From CBDDIP01 sp965229005 (GTDB lineage Bacteria; Actinomycetota; Acidimicrobiia; Acidimicrobiales; Ilumatobacteraceae), in contig CBDDIP010000001.1 of assembly GCA_965229005.1 (NCBI GenBank), forward strand, positions 372,001 through 436,000: a stretch of DNA of 64,000 nt. The letters are read 5' to 3'. Below, piece by piece: positions 16,842-25,989 of the stretch. Made by a program: the position numbers and the translations under genes. The notes beneath the pieces are model-generated. The model did not search any database. It saw only the letters and a program-made list of their open reading frames with translations, and was not told the DNA's origin. Position 1 is the first letter of the stretch, and every line of letters begins with the position of its first letter.

Positions 16842-17701
16842 ACGCCACGATGAGGCTCCTCGTCGCCGTGGCGGCCGGCCTGGCGGCGGGCGCAGCGGTG
16901 TGGTGTGCCGCTGAGTCCGTGCGCCCACGATCAGCCTCCAACCCGCTCGCTCGACGTCGCTCGCAACTGGTGAGTGGCAACGCATTGGTCGTCGCCATCG
17001 TTGCCGGGATGGTGGTGTTGTTGGTCACGCGCTGGCCGGTCGCCGCTGCGGGGACGATCGCGCTGGTGGTGGTGTGGCCGAGGTTGTTCGCTGGCAAGTC
17101 GGCAACCGTCGAGCGTCGCCGTCTCGATGGGATCGCCAAGTGGTTGGAGGACCTACGTGATCTTCAGCTTGGATCGAATCTCGATCTGGTCGAGGCCTTG
17201 ACCGAGTCCGCCAAGCGGGCGCCGACGGTGATCGAAACGGAACTCGGCCGGCTTGCCGGTCGGCTCGGCCATCACATGCCCTTGCGTGACGCACTCGTGC
17301 ATCTGGCCGACGAACTCGATCACCCCGTGTCGGACACCGCCGTGGCGTCGATGTTGTTCGCCGCCGGCCACGCCTCGGGTTCGGCGTTACAGGACACCTT
17401 CGCCCAGCTCGCGGTGACGGCCCGCGACGAGCTCACCGCCCGCGACCGCATCGACCGCTTGCGAGCGAACTTCGAACGGTCGATGCGTCGGATGCTGGCG
17501 ATTCTGGGCGGCCTGGTTGCGTACATGGTCGTCGTCGCCTCGGAAACTCTGGAGCCCTACCAGTCGCCTGTCGGCCAGATCTGGCTGTTGTTGCCGTTGT
17601 CGATTTGGGCGCTCAGTCTGGTGTGGCTCCGCAACCTGTCCCGTTACGAACGCGCCGGCCGGTTCGTCAACCGTGAGGCACTCGCCGAGGCCCGGCCATG
17701 A
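16838..17701 (+). CDS. tadB: TadB-like inner-membrane platform protein (287 aa)
   Basis: GTG start preceded by GGAGG. Two N-terminal membrane helices, a cytoplasmic GspF-like domain (WLEDLRDLQLGSNLDLVEAL, then SMLFAAGHASGSALQDTFAQ), and two C-terminal membrane helices (LAILGGLVAYMVVVASETL, LLLPLSIWALSLVWL). This is the layout of TadB. It forms the membrane platform with TadC and contacts the TadA ATPase. Overlaps TadC by four bases. Confidence 0.85.
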   Translation: MNATMRLLVAVAAGLAAGAAVWCAAESVRPRSASNPLARRRSQLVSGNALVVAIVAGMVVLLVTRWPVAAAGTIALVVVWPRLFAGKSATVERRRLDGIAKWLEDLRDLQLGSNLDLVEALTESAKRAPTVIETELGRLAGRLGHHMPLRDALVHLADELDHPVSDTAVASMLFAAGHASGSALQDTFAQLAVTARDELTARDRIDRLRANFERSMRRMLAILGGLVAYMVVVASETLEPYQSPVGQIWLLLPLSIWALSLVWLRNLSRYERAGRFVNREALAEARP

Positions 17702-18615
17702 CGCTGACCCAGCTCGCGTTGGTCGCCGGTGCAGCGACCGTGATGGCCGGATGGTGTCTACGACGAGCGATGCAGTTCGGTCCGGCGACGGTTGCCACCA
17801 CCTACCGGCGCTTGTACTCGACCCGGTCGCCGGTCCCCGCCTCTGCTACCGGTTCGCTGTGGGATCGCTCGTTCGCCCGCTTGGGGACGCGACTCGCGGC
17901 CTCCGATGTCGGTCAACGGATCGAAGCACGCCGTCGCTACGCGTTCCGTGCCGGGGGTGTCTCCGTGCCGCTGCTGGCCGCCCGGATCGTGTCGGCCGCA
18001 GTCGTCGGTTTCGTTGCCGGGCTGGTGCTCGTGCTGGTACCGACGATGACAGGCGTTGCGGTCCCGTGGCCGATCGTCGCGATCGCGCCGTTCGGTGTTG
18101 CCCTGTTGATGGGCTGGTATCAGTTGTCGAGCGTCGTCGCCGTCGCCGATCGTCGCTACCGATCGTTCCGGGCCGGGGTCGCGGCCTACGTGCAACTGGT
18201 CGCGGTGTGCATGACCACGAGACGATCGATGACCGAAGCGATCAGCTACGCCGCCGAAGTCGGCACCGGGCCAGCGTTCGAAACGATCGCAGCCGCAGTG
18301 CACGCCGCCCCGCAGATGGGCATCCGGGTCTGGGAAGCACTCGACAGTGTCGGCGTCGAGTACGACTGCCGCGAGCTACAAGACCTGGCGTCGTCGGTCG
18401 GCCACGTCGCCCGGATCGGCGTCGGTGTCGAAACCACGGTCATTGCCGTGGCGACACGGATGCGCCAGGTCGCGTTGAATGACATGCAGCGTTCCGCTGA
18501 TCGCCAAACCTCCACGATGTTCGGCCCGACCCTGTTGTTCGTCGCCGGCGTCGTCGCATTCCTCGGCTACCCGCTGATCGTGCGCGTGTTCGACGCCTTC
18601 TCCACCACCAGCTAA
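17698..18615 (+). CDS. tadC: TadC-like inner-membrane platform protein (305 aa)
   Basis: Begins MTLTQLALVAGAATVMAGWC. It has membrane segments near residues 5-20, 95-140 and 275-300, around a GspF-like cytoplasmic domain (AGVAAYVQLVAVCMTTRRSM, MRQVALNDMQRSADRQTS). The second half of the Tad platform pair. ATGA overlap with the TadB gene. Confidence 0.82.
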   Translation: MTLTQLALVAGAATVMAGWCLRRAMQFGPATVATTYRRLYSTRSPVPASATGSLWDRSFARLGTRLAASDVGQRIEARRRYAFRAGGVSVPLLAARIVSAAVVGFVAGLVLVLVPTMTGVAVPWPIVAIAPFGVALLMGWYQLSSVVAVADRRYRSFRAGVAAYVQLVAVCMTTRRSMTEAISYAAEVGTGPAFETIAAAVHAAPQMGIRVWEALDSVGVEYDCRELQDLASSVGHVARIGVGVETTVIAVATRMRQVALNDMQRSADRQTSTMFGPTLLFVAGVVAFLGYPLIVRVFDAFSTTS

Positions 18616-18631
18616 CCGAAAGGAACCCGAC

Positions 18632-18889
18632 ATGACATCACCCGCTCCGTATGTCACGAGCCCGTACGTGACAAGCGTCGTCGATCAGGCCTACATCGGC
18701 CTGACGATGCTCTTGCGCACCTTGCGCGTCTGGTCTGCCCGAGACGAGGGCCTCGACGAGTCACCGTCCAAGCTGCTCTACATCGCCCTGGGGATCATCG
18801 TCGCCGGCATCGTCGCAGGGATCGCCTACGCGATCGTCCAACAGGCCGGCGACAACATCCCCGACCCCGTCGTCCCCGCAAACCCCTAG
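18632..18889 (+). CDS. Flp-type pilin (85 aa)
   Basis: A short protein after AAAGGAA: a hydrophilic leader-like stretch ending in DESPSKLLYIALGIIVAGIV, then a single long hydrophobic helix (residues about 48-70) and a short tail. Size and layout fit the Flp major pilin. The usual G-x-x-x-x-E-Y cleavage signature is not clear; the candidate site is near DEGLDESPSKLLY. A product of the A24 peptidase at 11601 by inference. Confidence 0.65.
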   Translation: MTSPAPYVTSPYVTSVVDQAYIGLTMLLRTLRVWSARDEGLDESPSKLLYIALGIIVAGIVAGIAYAIVQQAGDNIPDPVVPANP

Positions 18890-18902
18890 CCCGGCGGCCG
18901 CA

Positions 18903-19337
18903 GTGCGAACGCGTCGCCGCCCCACCAGGCACGGTGTGGTTGCCGCGCGGCGACGTCTCGACTGGCGCGACGACAGCGGGGTTTCGAGCAGCGTCGAGCA
19001 GCTGTTCGCGTTCGTGTTCCTCCTGATCTTGTTCTTGTTCTTCATGCAGGTGATCGTGTGGTGGCACGCCAAGAACATCCTCGAACAGTCAGCGGCCGAG
19101 GGCGCGCGAGCCGCCGCAGCAGCCGATGGCGGATGCACCGACGCGGCGACCGCGGCGACGTCGATCGCAACACGGATCGGTGGCGGCTGGGTCAGGGACC
19201 TCGACGTCACCTGCACCGGTGGAACCGTCGAGGGCGAACTCGTGACCGTCACCGTGACCGCGTCGACACCGGGGTTCGTACTCCCCGGATCGCTCACTGT
19301 GTCGGCCGTTGCCAACGCACCGGAGGAGTCACCGTGA
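18903..19337 (+). CDS. TadE-like pseudopilin (144 aa)
   Basis: GTG start. The N-terminus is basic, then DSGVSSSVEQLFAFVFLLIL opens a single hydrophobic helix preceded by the G-x-S-S-x-E pattern of TadE-type pseudopilins. The external part has Ala-rich helix EQSAAEGARAAAAADGGC and then strands. TadE and TadF pseudopilins are needed for pilus assembly. GTGA overlap with the next gene. Confidence 0.7.
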   Translation: MRTRRRPTRHGVVAARRRLDWRDDSGVSSSVEQLFAFVFLLILFLFFMQVIVWWHAKNILEQSAAEGARAAAAADGGCTDAATAATSIATRIGGGWVRDLDVTCTGGTVEGELVTVTVTASTPGFVLPGSLTVSAVANAPEESP

Positions 19338-19765
19338 CGGCCCGTCGGATCCGCTGGCGTGACGATCGCGGTCAAGCCGTGAGCACCGAACTGTTGTTGC
19401 TGCTGATCGTCGCTCTGATCGGGTGGGGGTTCCTGGCGTGGCTCGGGCGGCTGACCTCCACCTCACAAGACCTCGCCAACAGCGCCCAATCCGCAGCCCG
19501 CGCCGCATCACAACAGGGCAACCCCACCGACGCGCTCACCGCCGCTCGCGCCGCCGCCTATGCGTCGAACCTGCAGTCGCCATGCACCACGCAACCTGCC
19601 GTTGCCATGTCGTGGCAACCAGGCCCGACCGGCACATGGCGCGGTGGCAGCGTCACCGTCACGCTCACGTGCACCGTCGACAATCGCGAACCGATCACAA
19701 ACACAGGCCGCACCATCGCAGCGTCAGACACCCAAGTCATCGACCGCTACCAGGAAGCAGAATGA
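19334..19765 (+). CDS. TadE/TadF-like pseudopilin (143 aa)
   Basis: DDRGQAVSTELLLLLIVALI is a classic pseudopilin start (basic, G-x-x-x-x-E, hydrophobic helix). The rest is SAQSAARAASQQGNP, then a short strand domain with two Cys. It is the second minor pilin-like subunit, overlapping its neighbours by four bases on each side. Confidence 0.7.
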   Translation: MTARRIRWRDDRGQAVSTELLLLLIVALIGWGFLAWLGRLTSTSQDLANSAQSAARAASQQGNPTDALTAARAAAYASNLQSPCTTQPAVAMSWQPGPTGTWRGGSVTVTLTCTVDNREPITNTGRTIAASDTQVIDRYQEAE

Positions 19766-20184
19766 AGCGCCGCCTGCACACACTCCGCCGAGCGATCGCG
19801 GACGACCGTGGCGTCATCGGTCCTGCTGTGGCGATGCTGCTGATCGTGGTCCTCATCGGTGCTGGCCTCGTGTTCGACGGTGGCCGGGCACTTGCCGCGC
19901 GCCGCCAGGCGATCAACACCGCCGAGGCCGCCGCCCGCGCCGGCGTCGCGACTGTCACCGCCGACGGCCTACGCGAAGACCCGGCACGCGCCGCGACACT
20001 CGACTTCCTCGACGCTGCAGGCGTCGCACAAAGCGACATCGTGTCAATCACGGTCACCGCGACCACGGTCACCGTCGTGCTGACGGCTCGTCGGGACGCG
20101 GTGTTCGGCCAACTGATCGGCAACGACAGCATCGTCGTGCGCGGCAGCGGCGAAGCAACAGCAACGTTCGGGAACAGCCCATGA
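19762..20184 (+). CDS. TadG-like pilus protein (140 aa)
   Basis: ADDRGVIGPAVAMLLIVVLI followed by GAGLVFDGGRALAARRQAIN is the N-terminal Flp-associated (TadG) signature: one membrane helix, then D-G-G-R-x-L-A-x-R-R. The domain is short, lacking the von Willebrand part of full TadG. A predicted pseudopilin or pilus anchor. ATGA overlap with both neighbours. Confidence 0.65.
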   Translation: MKRRLHTLRRAIADDRGVIGPAVAMLLIVVLIGAGLVFDGGRALAARRQAINTAEAAARAGVATVTADGLREDPARAATLDFLDAAGVAQSDIVSITVTATTVTVVLTARRDAVFGQLIGNDSIVVRGSGEATATFGNSP

Positions 20185-23100
20185 TCCGCCAAGCCCTCCG
20201 AATCCTGGCGCGCCTGGCCGCCGGCCTGCTCGTCGTCGCCGTCCTCACCGTTCCTGTCGCACTGATGGCGAGAGTCGCCGGGAACCCGTTCGGTGGTGAC
20301 CTGTTGCGCCGCGTCCAGGATCGAACCGTCGACGACGCCACAATTCTGCGGCTGCTCTCCATCGGCTTCTACGTGCTGTGGGCATGGTTCGCGCTACCCG
20401 CCATCCGCCAGGCAAGGCTGTGTCTCAAGGCCCGCCATCCCCGCCCATCGGCTCAGGCCTCGCCTCGCTCGGTACCCGTCGTTGTTGACCGTGGTCCACA
20501 AGGGTGGCTCACCAGGCTCGTGCGCTACGCGCTGACTTCGTCCACGATCGCCGCGATCACCACCACGACCACGCTCGCCGTGTTCCCCTCCTCCGCGCTC
20601 TCCAGCATGCATGGCTCTACGCAAGCCACCGGCCGACCTGCCGCGACGGTCGTCGTGAACGACGCTCGTCACGCGATTCAGTCCGAGCACGGTGAACGTC
20701 ACGATCCAGTGAGCGAGATCGTTGCTCGACGCCGGGATACTCCCTACTCGGTCGCCGCCCGGCTGTTCCCTGACCGACTCGACGGTGCCCGAGACGAGAT
20801 CCTCGCACTGAACGTCGGCCGACCGATGCCTGATGGTGGTGCATATCAGGGAGGTGCCTTCCCGGAGGGCATGACCGTGTTGACCCCCGGCGAACGGTCC
20901 CTCGGAGGCGAAGGGGTGCCAGCGGTCAGCGGCGACGTGGGATGGCTGCCGGGCGAGACCGTGGTCGTCGAACCCGGCGACAACGTCTGGGATCTCAGTG
21001 CCGAGCGACTCGATCGCGCCGACGGCGAGACAGTAACGCCGACCAACGCCGAGATCGCCGACCACATGCACCTGGTCATCGACACCAACACCTTCCCCAG
21101 CGGCAACCCGAGCCTGATCTTCCCCGGCGACACGATCAACTTCCCCGCGATCGGCAGCCCACCACTCGCGCCACCGACAGCGCCGCTGCCACTTCCGCCC
21201 CCGCCCGCGACCGATCTCCCAGCGCCGCCGCCAACCGAGGCGCATCCCCAGCCGTCCGCCCCGCCCGACGTACTCCCACCCACCGAAGCTCCGACAATCG
21301 TCATCGAGACCGGCACCACGGTGCCGGCCCGGCCTCCCGCTGACACCCCGCCCGACACTGAGCAGGCCGCACCAGCGGTCACGGACAACGACACATCCCC
21401 GGACCGGTCGCTCGTCACCCTCGCCGGAGTGACCGGAACCGTAGCGCTCGCCTCTGGGCTCGCCACCGCCCTCGTGCGACAGCGTCGTCGTCGCCGAGCC
21501 CTCGGCATCGACCGACCGAGTCGACTGTCGACACGACAAGCCGAAGTCGAGACCGCGATCGTCGCCGCCTCCGACGTCCCCTTCACCCGTTGGGCGGGCC
21601 AGGAACTCGCCGCGCTCGCTCGCCAACTCACACCAACCGCGATCAAGGGCGCTCCGCTCGCCGTCGAACTGGAACCCGGAGTCGGCATCGAGATCCTCTG
21701 GGACCAACCGTGCCACACCGCACCCATCCCATGGGAAGCAACCGACGGCGGCTGGTCATGGCGCGTCCACTACGACCCCGACGAACCAACACCTCTCGCC
21801 GATTGGCCATCACCGATCCCGGCCTTGGTCACCGTAGGAACACGCGGCCACCGCCAACTACTCGTCGACCTCGAAGCAGTCGGAACACTGGCAGTGTCCG
21901 GACCGACGGCGGACGTCGAGGCATGGATCCGCGCGGTGGTGCTCGAACTCGGGGCCGGCGACGACCTCGCCGATGCCAGCGTGCTCACCGTCGGCAGCGG
22001 AGTCGACGGCGTCGAACACCTCGAACGAGTCGCGCACGTCCATCCCGACGAAGCAATCGGACTGCTCACCGCCAGAGCCCACGAAGTCACAAACCTCCTC
22101 GACGAACACGTATCGCTGTTCCACCGTCGCCTCGGCGAGAACCCAGTGCTCGGTCTCGCAACGGACGTAGTGGTGTGTGGCGACATCGAACTCGAGACAC
22201 AGAGACAGATCGCGGCCTGCGTGGTGCCTCGTCACGGGGCAGCCGTCATCCTCAGCGCCGACATCGGACACGCCGGTTCCCGCCTCGTTCTCGACGGCTA
22301 CGGCTCCGCGGTCCTCCACGGCATCGGTACCGACCCGATCCTCATCACGCCCGTCGGCGTCCCCCGAGACACTGCCGCCGAGATCGCCGTGCTCCTCGAC
22401 CACGAACACGACTCGTCCGCGGACGAACCGCTCACCGACGAACTCGTACCGGAATCCGAGCATCGGCCCACTGACGTAGCGCTGGCGTCAGTGGGCGAAC
22501 CGAGCACCGCATTTGTCCAGAACAGCCTCCTCGATTCCGCGTGTTACGACAACGGCGACGACGAGTGGTGCCGACCCGAACCCGCACTGCTCGTCCGCGT
22601 CCTCGGGCGGCCAGTCGTGCCCGACCGTCCCGAGATACAAGGCCTCAAACTTCGCCTGCTCGTCTACCTCGCCTGTCAGAACGGCCGAACAGTGTCGAGG
22701 TCACGGATCCTCGACGCCGTCTGGGGCGGTGAGGCACGCGAGCGAAAGACGTTCTCGAACAAACTCTCCGACCTGCGCAACACGCTCGGCACGACGCCGA
22801 CAGGGAGCCCCATGCTGTCGACCGCAACCGACGCCGGCGTCCGACTCGACCCGAGCGTGATGACCGATCTCTCCGTGTTTATTGCCCTCGCCGCCCGTGC
22901 CCGCGACGCTGCGTCGAACGAAGCGATCGAGCTCCTCAGCGACGCACTGGCGCTCGTGCACGGCGAACCATTCGACGACGGCGGGTACGAATGGGCCGAC
23001 GCCACCCAAGACAACGTCCAGACGCACGACCACATCCTGAACGCAGCCCGCGACCTGTACCGACTGGCCTGCGACGCCGCCGATCTCACGACCGCCCGGT

Positions 23101-23303
23101 TCGCGCTCGTGCAAGGCCTCAAGGCCGTCCCCGGCCACGAGGACCTCTACCGACTCCGCATGCAACTCGAGCACCGAGCCGCCAACACCGCAGCCATCCA
23201 CGCCACGTTCAACGAACTCACCCACCAACTCAACGTCCTCGAATGCGAACCGTCCACCGAGACCGTGAACCTCTACCGCCAACTCGTAGGCCGCCGAGGG
23301 TGA
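20181..23303 (+). CDS. Large membrane protein with LysM and C-terminal wHTH-BTAD domains (1040 aa)
   Basis: Membrane helices near residues 10-35, 58-80 and 110-135 are followed by an external part. This includes a LysM-like block near 258-325 (VEPGDNVWDLSAERLDR, then LIFPGDTINFPAIG) and a Pro-rich linker (330-405). A further helix at about 410-435 leads to a long cytoplasmic region. The C-terminus (about 803-1040) holds a SARP-type winged helix (LKLRLLVYLACQNGRTVSRS, ILDAVWGG, LSDLRNTLG) and a BTAD helical repeat (EALxxxHGEPF, LYRLRMQLEHRAAN). So one chain could bind cell wall outside and DNA or partners inside. It ends the Tad operon. Similar LysM/BTAD proteins accompany actinobacterial Tad loci. 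Whether the wHTH binds DNA is untested. Confidence 0.75.
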   Translation: MIRQALRILARLAAGLLVVAVLTVPVALMARVAGNPFGGDLLRRVQDRTVDDATILRLLSIGFYVLWAWFALPAIRQARLCLKARHPRPSAQASPRSVPVVVDRGPQGWLTRLVRYALTSSTIAAITTTTTLAVFPSSALSSMHGSTQATGRPAATVVVNDARHAIQSEHGERHDPVSEIVARRRDTPYSVAARLFPDRLDGARDEILALNVGRPMPDGGAYQGGAFPEGMTVLTPGERSLGGEGVPAVSGDVGWLPGETVVVEPGDNVWDLSAERLDRADGETVTPTNAEIADHMHLVIDTNTFPSGNPSLIFPGDTINFPAIGSPPLAPPTAPLPLPPPPATDLPAPPPTEAHPQPSAPPDVLPPTEAPTIVIETGTTVPARPPADTPPDTEQAAPAVTDNDTSPDRSLVTLAGVTGTVALASGLATALVRQRRRRRALGIDRPSRLSTRQAEVETAIVAASDVPFTRWAGQELAALARQLTPTAIKGAPLAVELEPGVGIEILWDQPCHTAPIPWEATDGGWSWRVHYDPDEPTPLADWPSPIPALVTVGTRGHRQLLVDLEAVGTLAVSGPTADVEAWIRAVVLELGAGDDLADASVLTVGSGVDGVEHLERVAHVHPDEAIGLLTARAHEVTNLLDEHVSLFHRRLGENPVLGLATDVVVCGDIELETQRQIAACVVPRHGAAVILSADIGHAGSRLVLDGYGSAVLHGIGTDPILITPVGVPRDTAAEIAVLLDHEHDSSADEPLTDELVPESEHRPTDVALASVGEPSTAFVQNSLLDSACYDNGDDEWCRPEPALLVRVLGRPVVPDRPEIQGLKLRLLVYLACQNGRTVSRSRILDAVWGGEARERKTFSNKLSDLRNTLGTTPTGSPMLSTATDAGVRLDPSVMTDLSVFIALAARARDAASNEAIELLSDALALVHGEPFDDGGYEWADATQDNVQTHDHILNAARDLYRLACDAADLTTARFALVQGLKAVPGHEDLYRLRMQLEHRAANTAAIHATFNELTHQLNVLECEPSTETVNLYRQLVGRRG

Positions 23304-23386
23304 ATCTGGACGACGCAGGTGTAGCGCGCGACGGATAATTGACCGCGTGCGTCCGGGCGCGCGTTCCTTACGCTGTTGCCGTGAGC

Positions 23387-24106
23387 ATGACGAGAAGCGG
23401 TCCGGTTGACCCGTACGTGCTGCGAACGTTGCCGACCTCGGAGTGTGCCCTTTTGCTTCTGCGCACGCTCGTCCGCGGGAACAACCAGAATTCCAACAAC
23501 ACTTTCCGGGGAGCCGAACAGGCCTATCAGCACAACAACGAGCCGGACGTTCCGCTGCTCCTCAATCGGTTGTCCGACGCGTGGGCTTGGCTCGAAGCCC
23601 ACGGCCTGCTCGGACCGGACCCGACTCAAGCCACCGGAGGCTGGCAGCGTGTTACCGCGCACGGCCACGCGATTGCGAATGATCCCAATGCGGTCGCGGT
23701 TGTACTGGCCGAAGAGCGGTTGGCGATGAAGCTCCACCCTCTACTCGAATCCGACGTGCGCCCAATATTCGCACTGGGCAACTACGAGACAGCCGCCTTC
23801 TCGGCGATGAAGGCTGTCGAGGTCCGCGTACGCAATCTTGCGGGCGCTTCCGATTCGGACATCGGAGTGAAGCTGATGAGAGAGGCGTTCAAGCAAGGCG
23901 GTCGCCTTGCCGACGCTCGGGCCGACGGCGGTGAGCAAGTAGCGACGATGGAACTGTTCGCCGGGGCGATCGGGACATTCAAGAATCCGACCTCGCACCG
24001 TCCGGTTTCCTACGAGGACCCGGCTGAGGCCGCTGAGGTCGTGTTGCTGGCAGACCTGCTGATGCGCCTACTCGATCGCGTCGAGCAGCGACGCGCTGGC
24101 GCCTGA
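23387..24106 (+). CDS. TIGR02391/Ymh family protein (about 239 aa)
   Basis: The C-terminal ~130 residues carry the family signature: IFALGNYETAAFSAMKAVEV, RVRNLAGASD, IGVKLMREAF, then LFAGAIGTFKNPTSHRPVSY. The block K-N-P-x-S-H-R is the conserved core and resembles HEPN-type active sites. The family is found with abortive-infection and restriction genes on mobile elements; its biochemistry is unproven. The start is uncertain: GTG 23381 and ATG 23387 are adjacent and neither has a clear ribosome binding site. It sits between the Tad and T4SS operons. Confidence 0.7.
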   Translation: MTRSGPVDPYVLRTLPTSECALLLLRTLVRGNNQNSNNTFRGAEQAYQHNNEPDVPLLLNRLSDAWAWLEAHGLLGPDPTQATGGWQRVTAHGHAIANDPNAVAVVLAEERLAMKLHPLLESDVRPIFALGNYETAAFSAMKAVEVRVRNLAGASDSDIGVKLMREAFKQGGRLADARADGGEQVATMELFAGAIGTFKNPTSHRPVSYEDPAEAAEVVLLADLLMRLLDRVEQRRAGA

Positions 24107-24174
24107 GGAACAGCGGTGGAACGGCCGAAGACTCTGGCGAACAACGATCCGACCGAGCGCCACGACGACCAGAG

Positions 24175-24678
24175 ATGCGCGTGACAGCCAGGCGGAGACA
24201 AACAGCGATCCACGAGGCTGGCCACGCGGTGGCGGCCTTGTGTCTCGATCTGCGCGCAGTTGAGATGCGGTTGCAGTCCGAGACCATGGGATTCACGGAC
24301 ATCCAGATCGACCGCGCTTTTGCCGTTCGGCGGCTGGCCGAAGCGACATACCGCTCGTTCTGCACGACGGCGTGCGCCGGCAATGCCGCTGTCCGTTACG
24401 TGATCTCGCCTGAGGCCGCGGAAGCCGAACTCGTTGATCAGCCGGAAGGTTCTCAGATCGACGCCGAGCGCGCCACGCATTGGGCCCGCATGGTTGAAAG
24501 GTCATCCGGCGAGCCGGAAGACACAGTCGTAGCTACGGCGAGGGCCGAAACCGACGAACTGTTCTCAAAGCCTGAGATCCGCGACGCGATCGTCCGCGTG
24601 GCCGACGCGCTGCTCGAGGCCGACGGATTCCTGGACGAGGAGGCAATACGTTCTGCTTTCGACGCGGTCGACATCTGA
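24175..24678 (+). CDS. Small M41/FtsH-like zinc peptidase (167 aa)
   Basis: TAIHEAGHAVAALCLDLRAV contains the HExxH zinc motif in the context of the FtsH peptidase (M41) family. The third ligand and other helices of M41 are plausible in the remainder, e.g. EPEDTVVATARAETDELFS. No AAA domain and no membrane helix, so it is a stand-alone protease of a type often seen on mobile elements. It follows the TIGR02391 gene by about 70 bases on the same strand, suggesting a two-gene accessory unit. Target unknown. Confidence 0.6.
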   Translation: MRVTARRRQTAIHEAGHAVAALCLDLRAVEMRLQSETMGFTDIQIDRAFAVRRLAEATYRSFCTTACAGNAAVRYVISPEAAEAELVDQPEGSQIDAERATHWARMVERSSGEPEDTVVATARAETDELFSKPEIRDAIVRVADALLEADGFLDEEAIRSAFDAVDI

Positions 24679-24789
24679 CGTCCGGCGCAACGGCGTCCAA
24701 ATGCCAGGCCGGTCGGCGGCGGCGGCATGTACACCGGAGCCGATCTGAGCGTCGCGCGACTCCTGCAGCGTAGAGAACTCCGGAGGCCG

Positions 24790-25848
24790 CTAGAAGCTGC
24801 ACCCGGTTGCGGCGAGCGAGCGCGGATCGAGCCCGACGCTGGCGTGGTAGAGGCTAGCGACAAGCGGTTGCGGGCAGTGTTGGATGCCGTCGGGGGTGCG
24901 AATCTCGAAGTGGAGGTGAGGGGTGCCGGAGCGGCCGGTGTTGCCGGAGGTGAGGATGAGGGTTCCTGCTTCGACGTGGCTGCCGCGGGTGACGTGGAGG
25001 TTGCTGCCGTGGCAGTAGGTCCATCGGGTGCCGAGGTCGTCGACGATGGTGAGGCCGATGCCGCACGGGGCGCAGCCGTTGATGCCTCGGGTGGTGCAGC
25101 CTTGCTCCCACCAGTTGTGCGGCCAGGCTGAGACGGTGGCGACGGTGCCGGCGCGGACGGCGTAGATCGGGGTGCCGGTGGGGATGATCCAGTCCCAGGC
25201 GGGGTAGTCGTGGTGGGGGTCGTCGAGTTGGTTGACGGTGACGTCGATCATCGAGCGCGGGCCGGGAAGCGCCCAATCGCCTGCCAGCACTTCGCCGGGC
25301 TCACCTCCGAAGCAGCTACTCGGTACCGACGCCGGCGGCGCGGACGTGGGAGACGCGGCGCCGCCGAGTTCGGTGTACTTGTCCATCCACCGTTGCTGGT
25401 ATTGACGTGGCGTCAGCCGGTTGCCGGCCTCTGGTGCGGGGACCGTGTCCCACTCGGCGCTGCTCGAGGCCGGGAGGTGGCCGATGTACCAGACGACGGG
25501 AACTGCGGCGACGTCGTTGTGGCGGTCGAGGATCGCGCCGACCATCTCGGCGGCCTTGGCGTCTTGGACTTCGGGCGGCGCCAGCAGGGCGCGGGCGTAG
25601 CCGCCGTAGTTCGCCCACGTCGAGTCGATGAACTGGTACGCGCCCGACGCGCTCGCGCCCGGGTTGGTGGCTTGGTAGTTGTCGCCTGATTCGAGGCTGC
25701 GGATCGCCGCCAGGACCGTCTCGATCTGCGCCGCGTCAGGTGCGCAGGCGACGAATGGTGGCGGGTCGCCGTTGGCGAGCAGTACGGGTATCGACACGAC
25801 ACCGGCGAGCAGGGCGAGCGGTGATGCGAGCAGCATGGAGTACTTCAC
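24790..25848 (-). CDS. Bifunctional cell wall hydrolase: lysozyme-like transglycosylase + M23 peptidase (352 aa)
   Basis: GTG start proposed at 25848. An N-terminal signal/anchor (MLLASPLALLAGVVSIPVLL) is followed by a transglycosylase domain (IRSLESGDNYQATNPGASAS, GAYQFIDSTWANYGGY; catalytic Glu in LESG). A C-terminal M23 domain has the HxH motif in GTPHLHFEIRTPDG and a metal-ligand block around HDYPAWDWIIPTGT. Enzymes of this shape open peptidoglycan at the T4SS channel (compare Gram-positive VirB1-like proteins). It is divergent from the T4SS genes at 25990, sharing their promoter region, and is the only T4SS gene on this strand. Confidence 0.85.
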   Translation of the reverse strand: MKYSMLLASPLALLAGVVSIPVLLANGDPPPFVACAPDAAQIETVLAAIRSLESGDNYQATNPGASASGAYQFIDSTWANYGGYARALLAPPEVQDAKAAEMVGAILDRHNDVAAVPVVWYIGHLPASSSAEWDTVPAPEAGNRLTPRQYQQRWMDKYTELGGAASPTSAPPASVPSSCFGGEPGEVLAGDWALPGPRSMIDVTVNQLDDPHHDYPAWDWIIPTGTPIYAVRAGTVATVSAWPHNWWEQGCTTRGINGCAPCGIGLTIVDDLGTRWTYCHGSNLHVTRGSHVEAGTLILTSGNTGRSGTPHLHFEIRTPDGIQHCPQPLVASLYHASVGLDPRSLAATGCSF

Positions 25849-25989
25849 ACCGGTGACCCCACCCTTCGGCCGGATCACGGCGCACGACCTCGGTTCGGCG
25901 TCGGTGTCGCGGTCGGGGTGCCAACGGGGTGGGGCAAGCCGGTGAGCGAGGTTGGCCACCGGGGCCGGCCCGCTTCCGGAGGTACTGCG

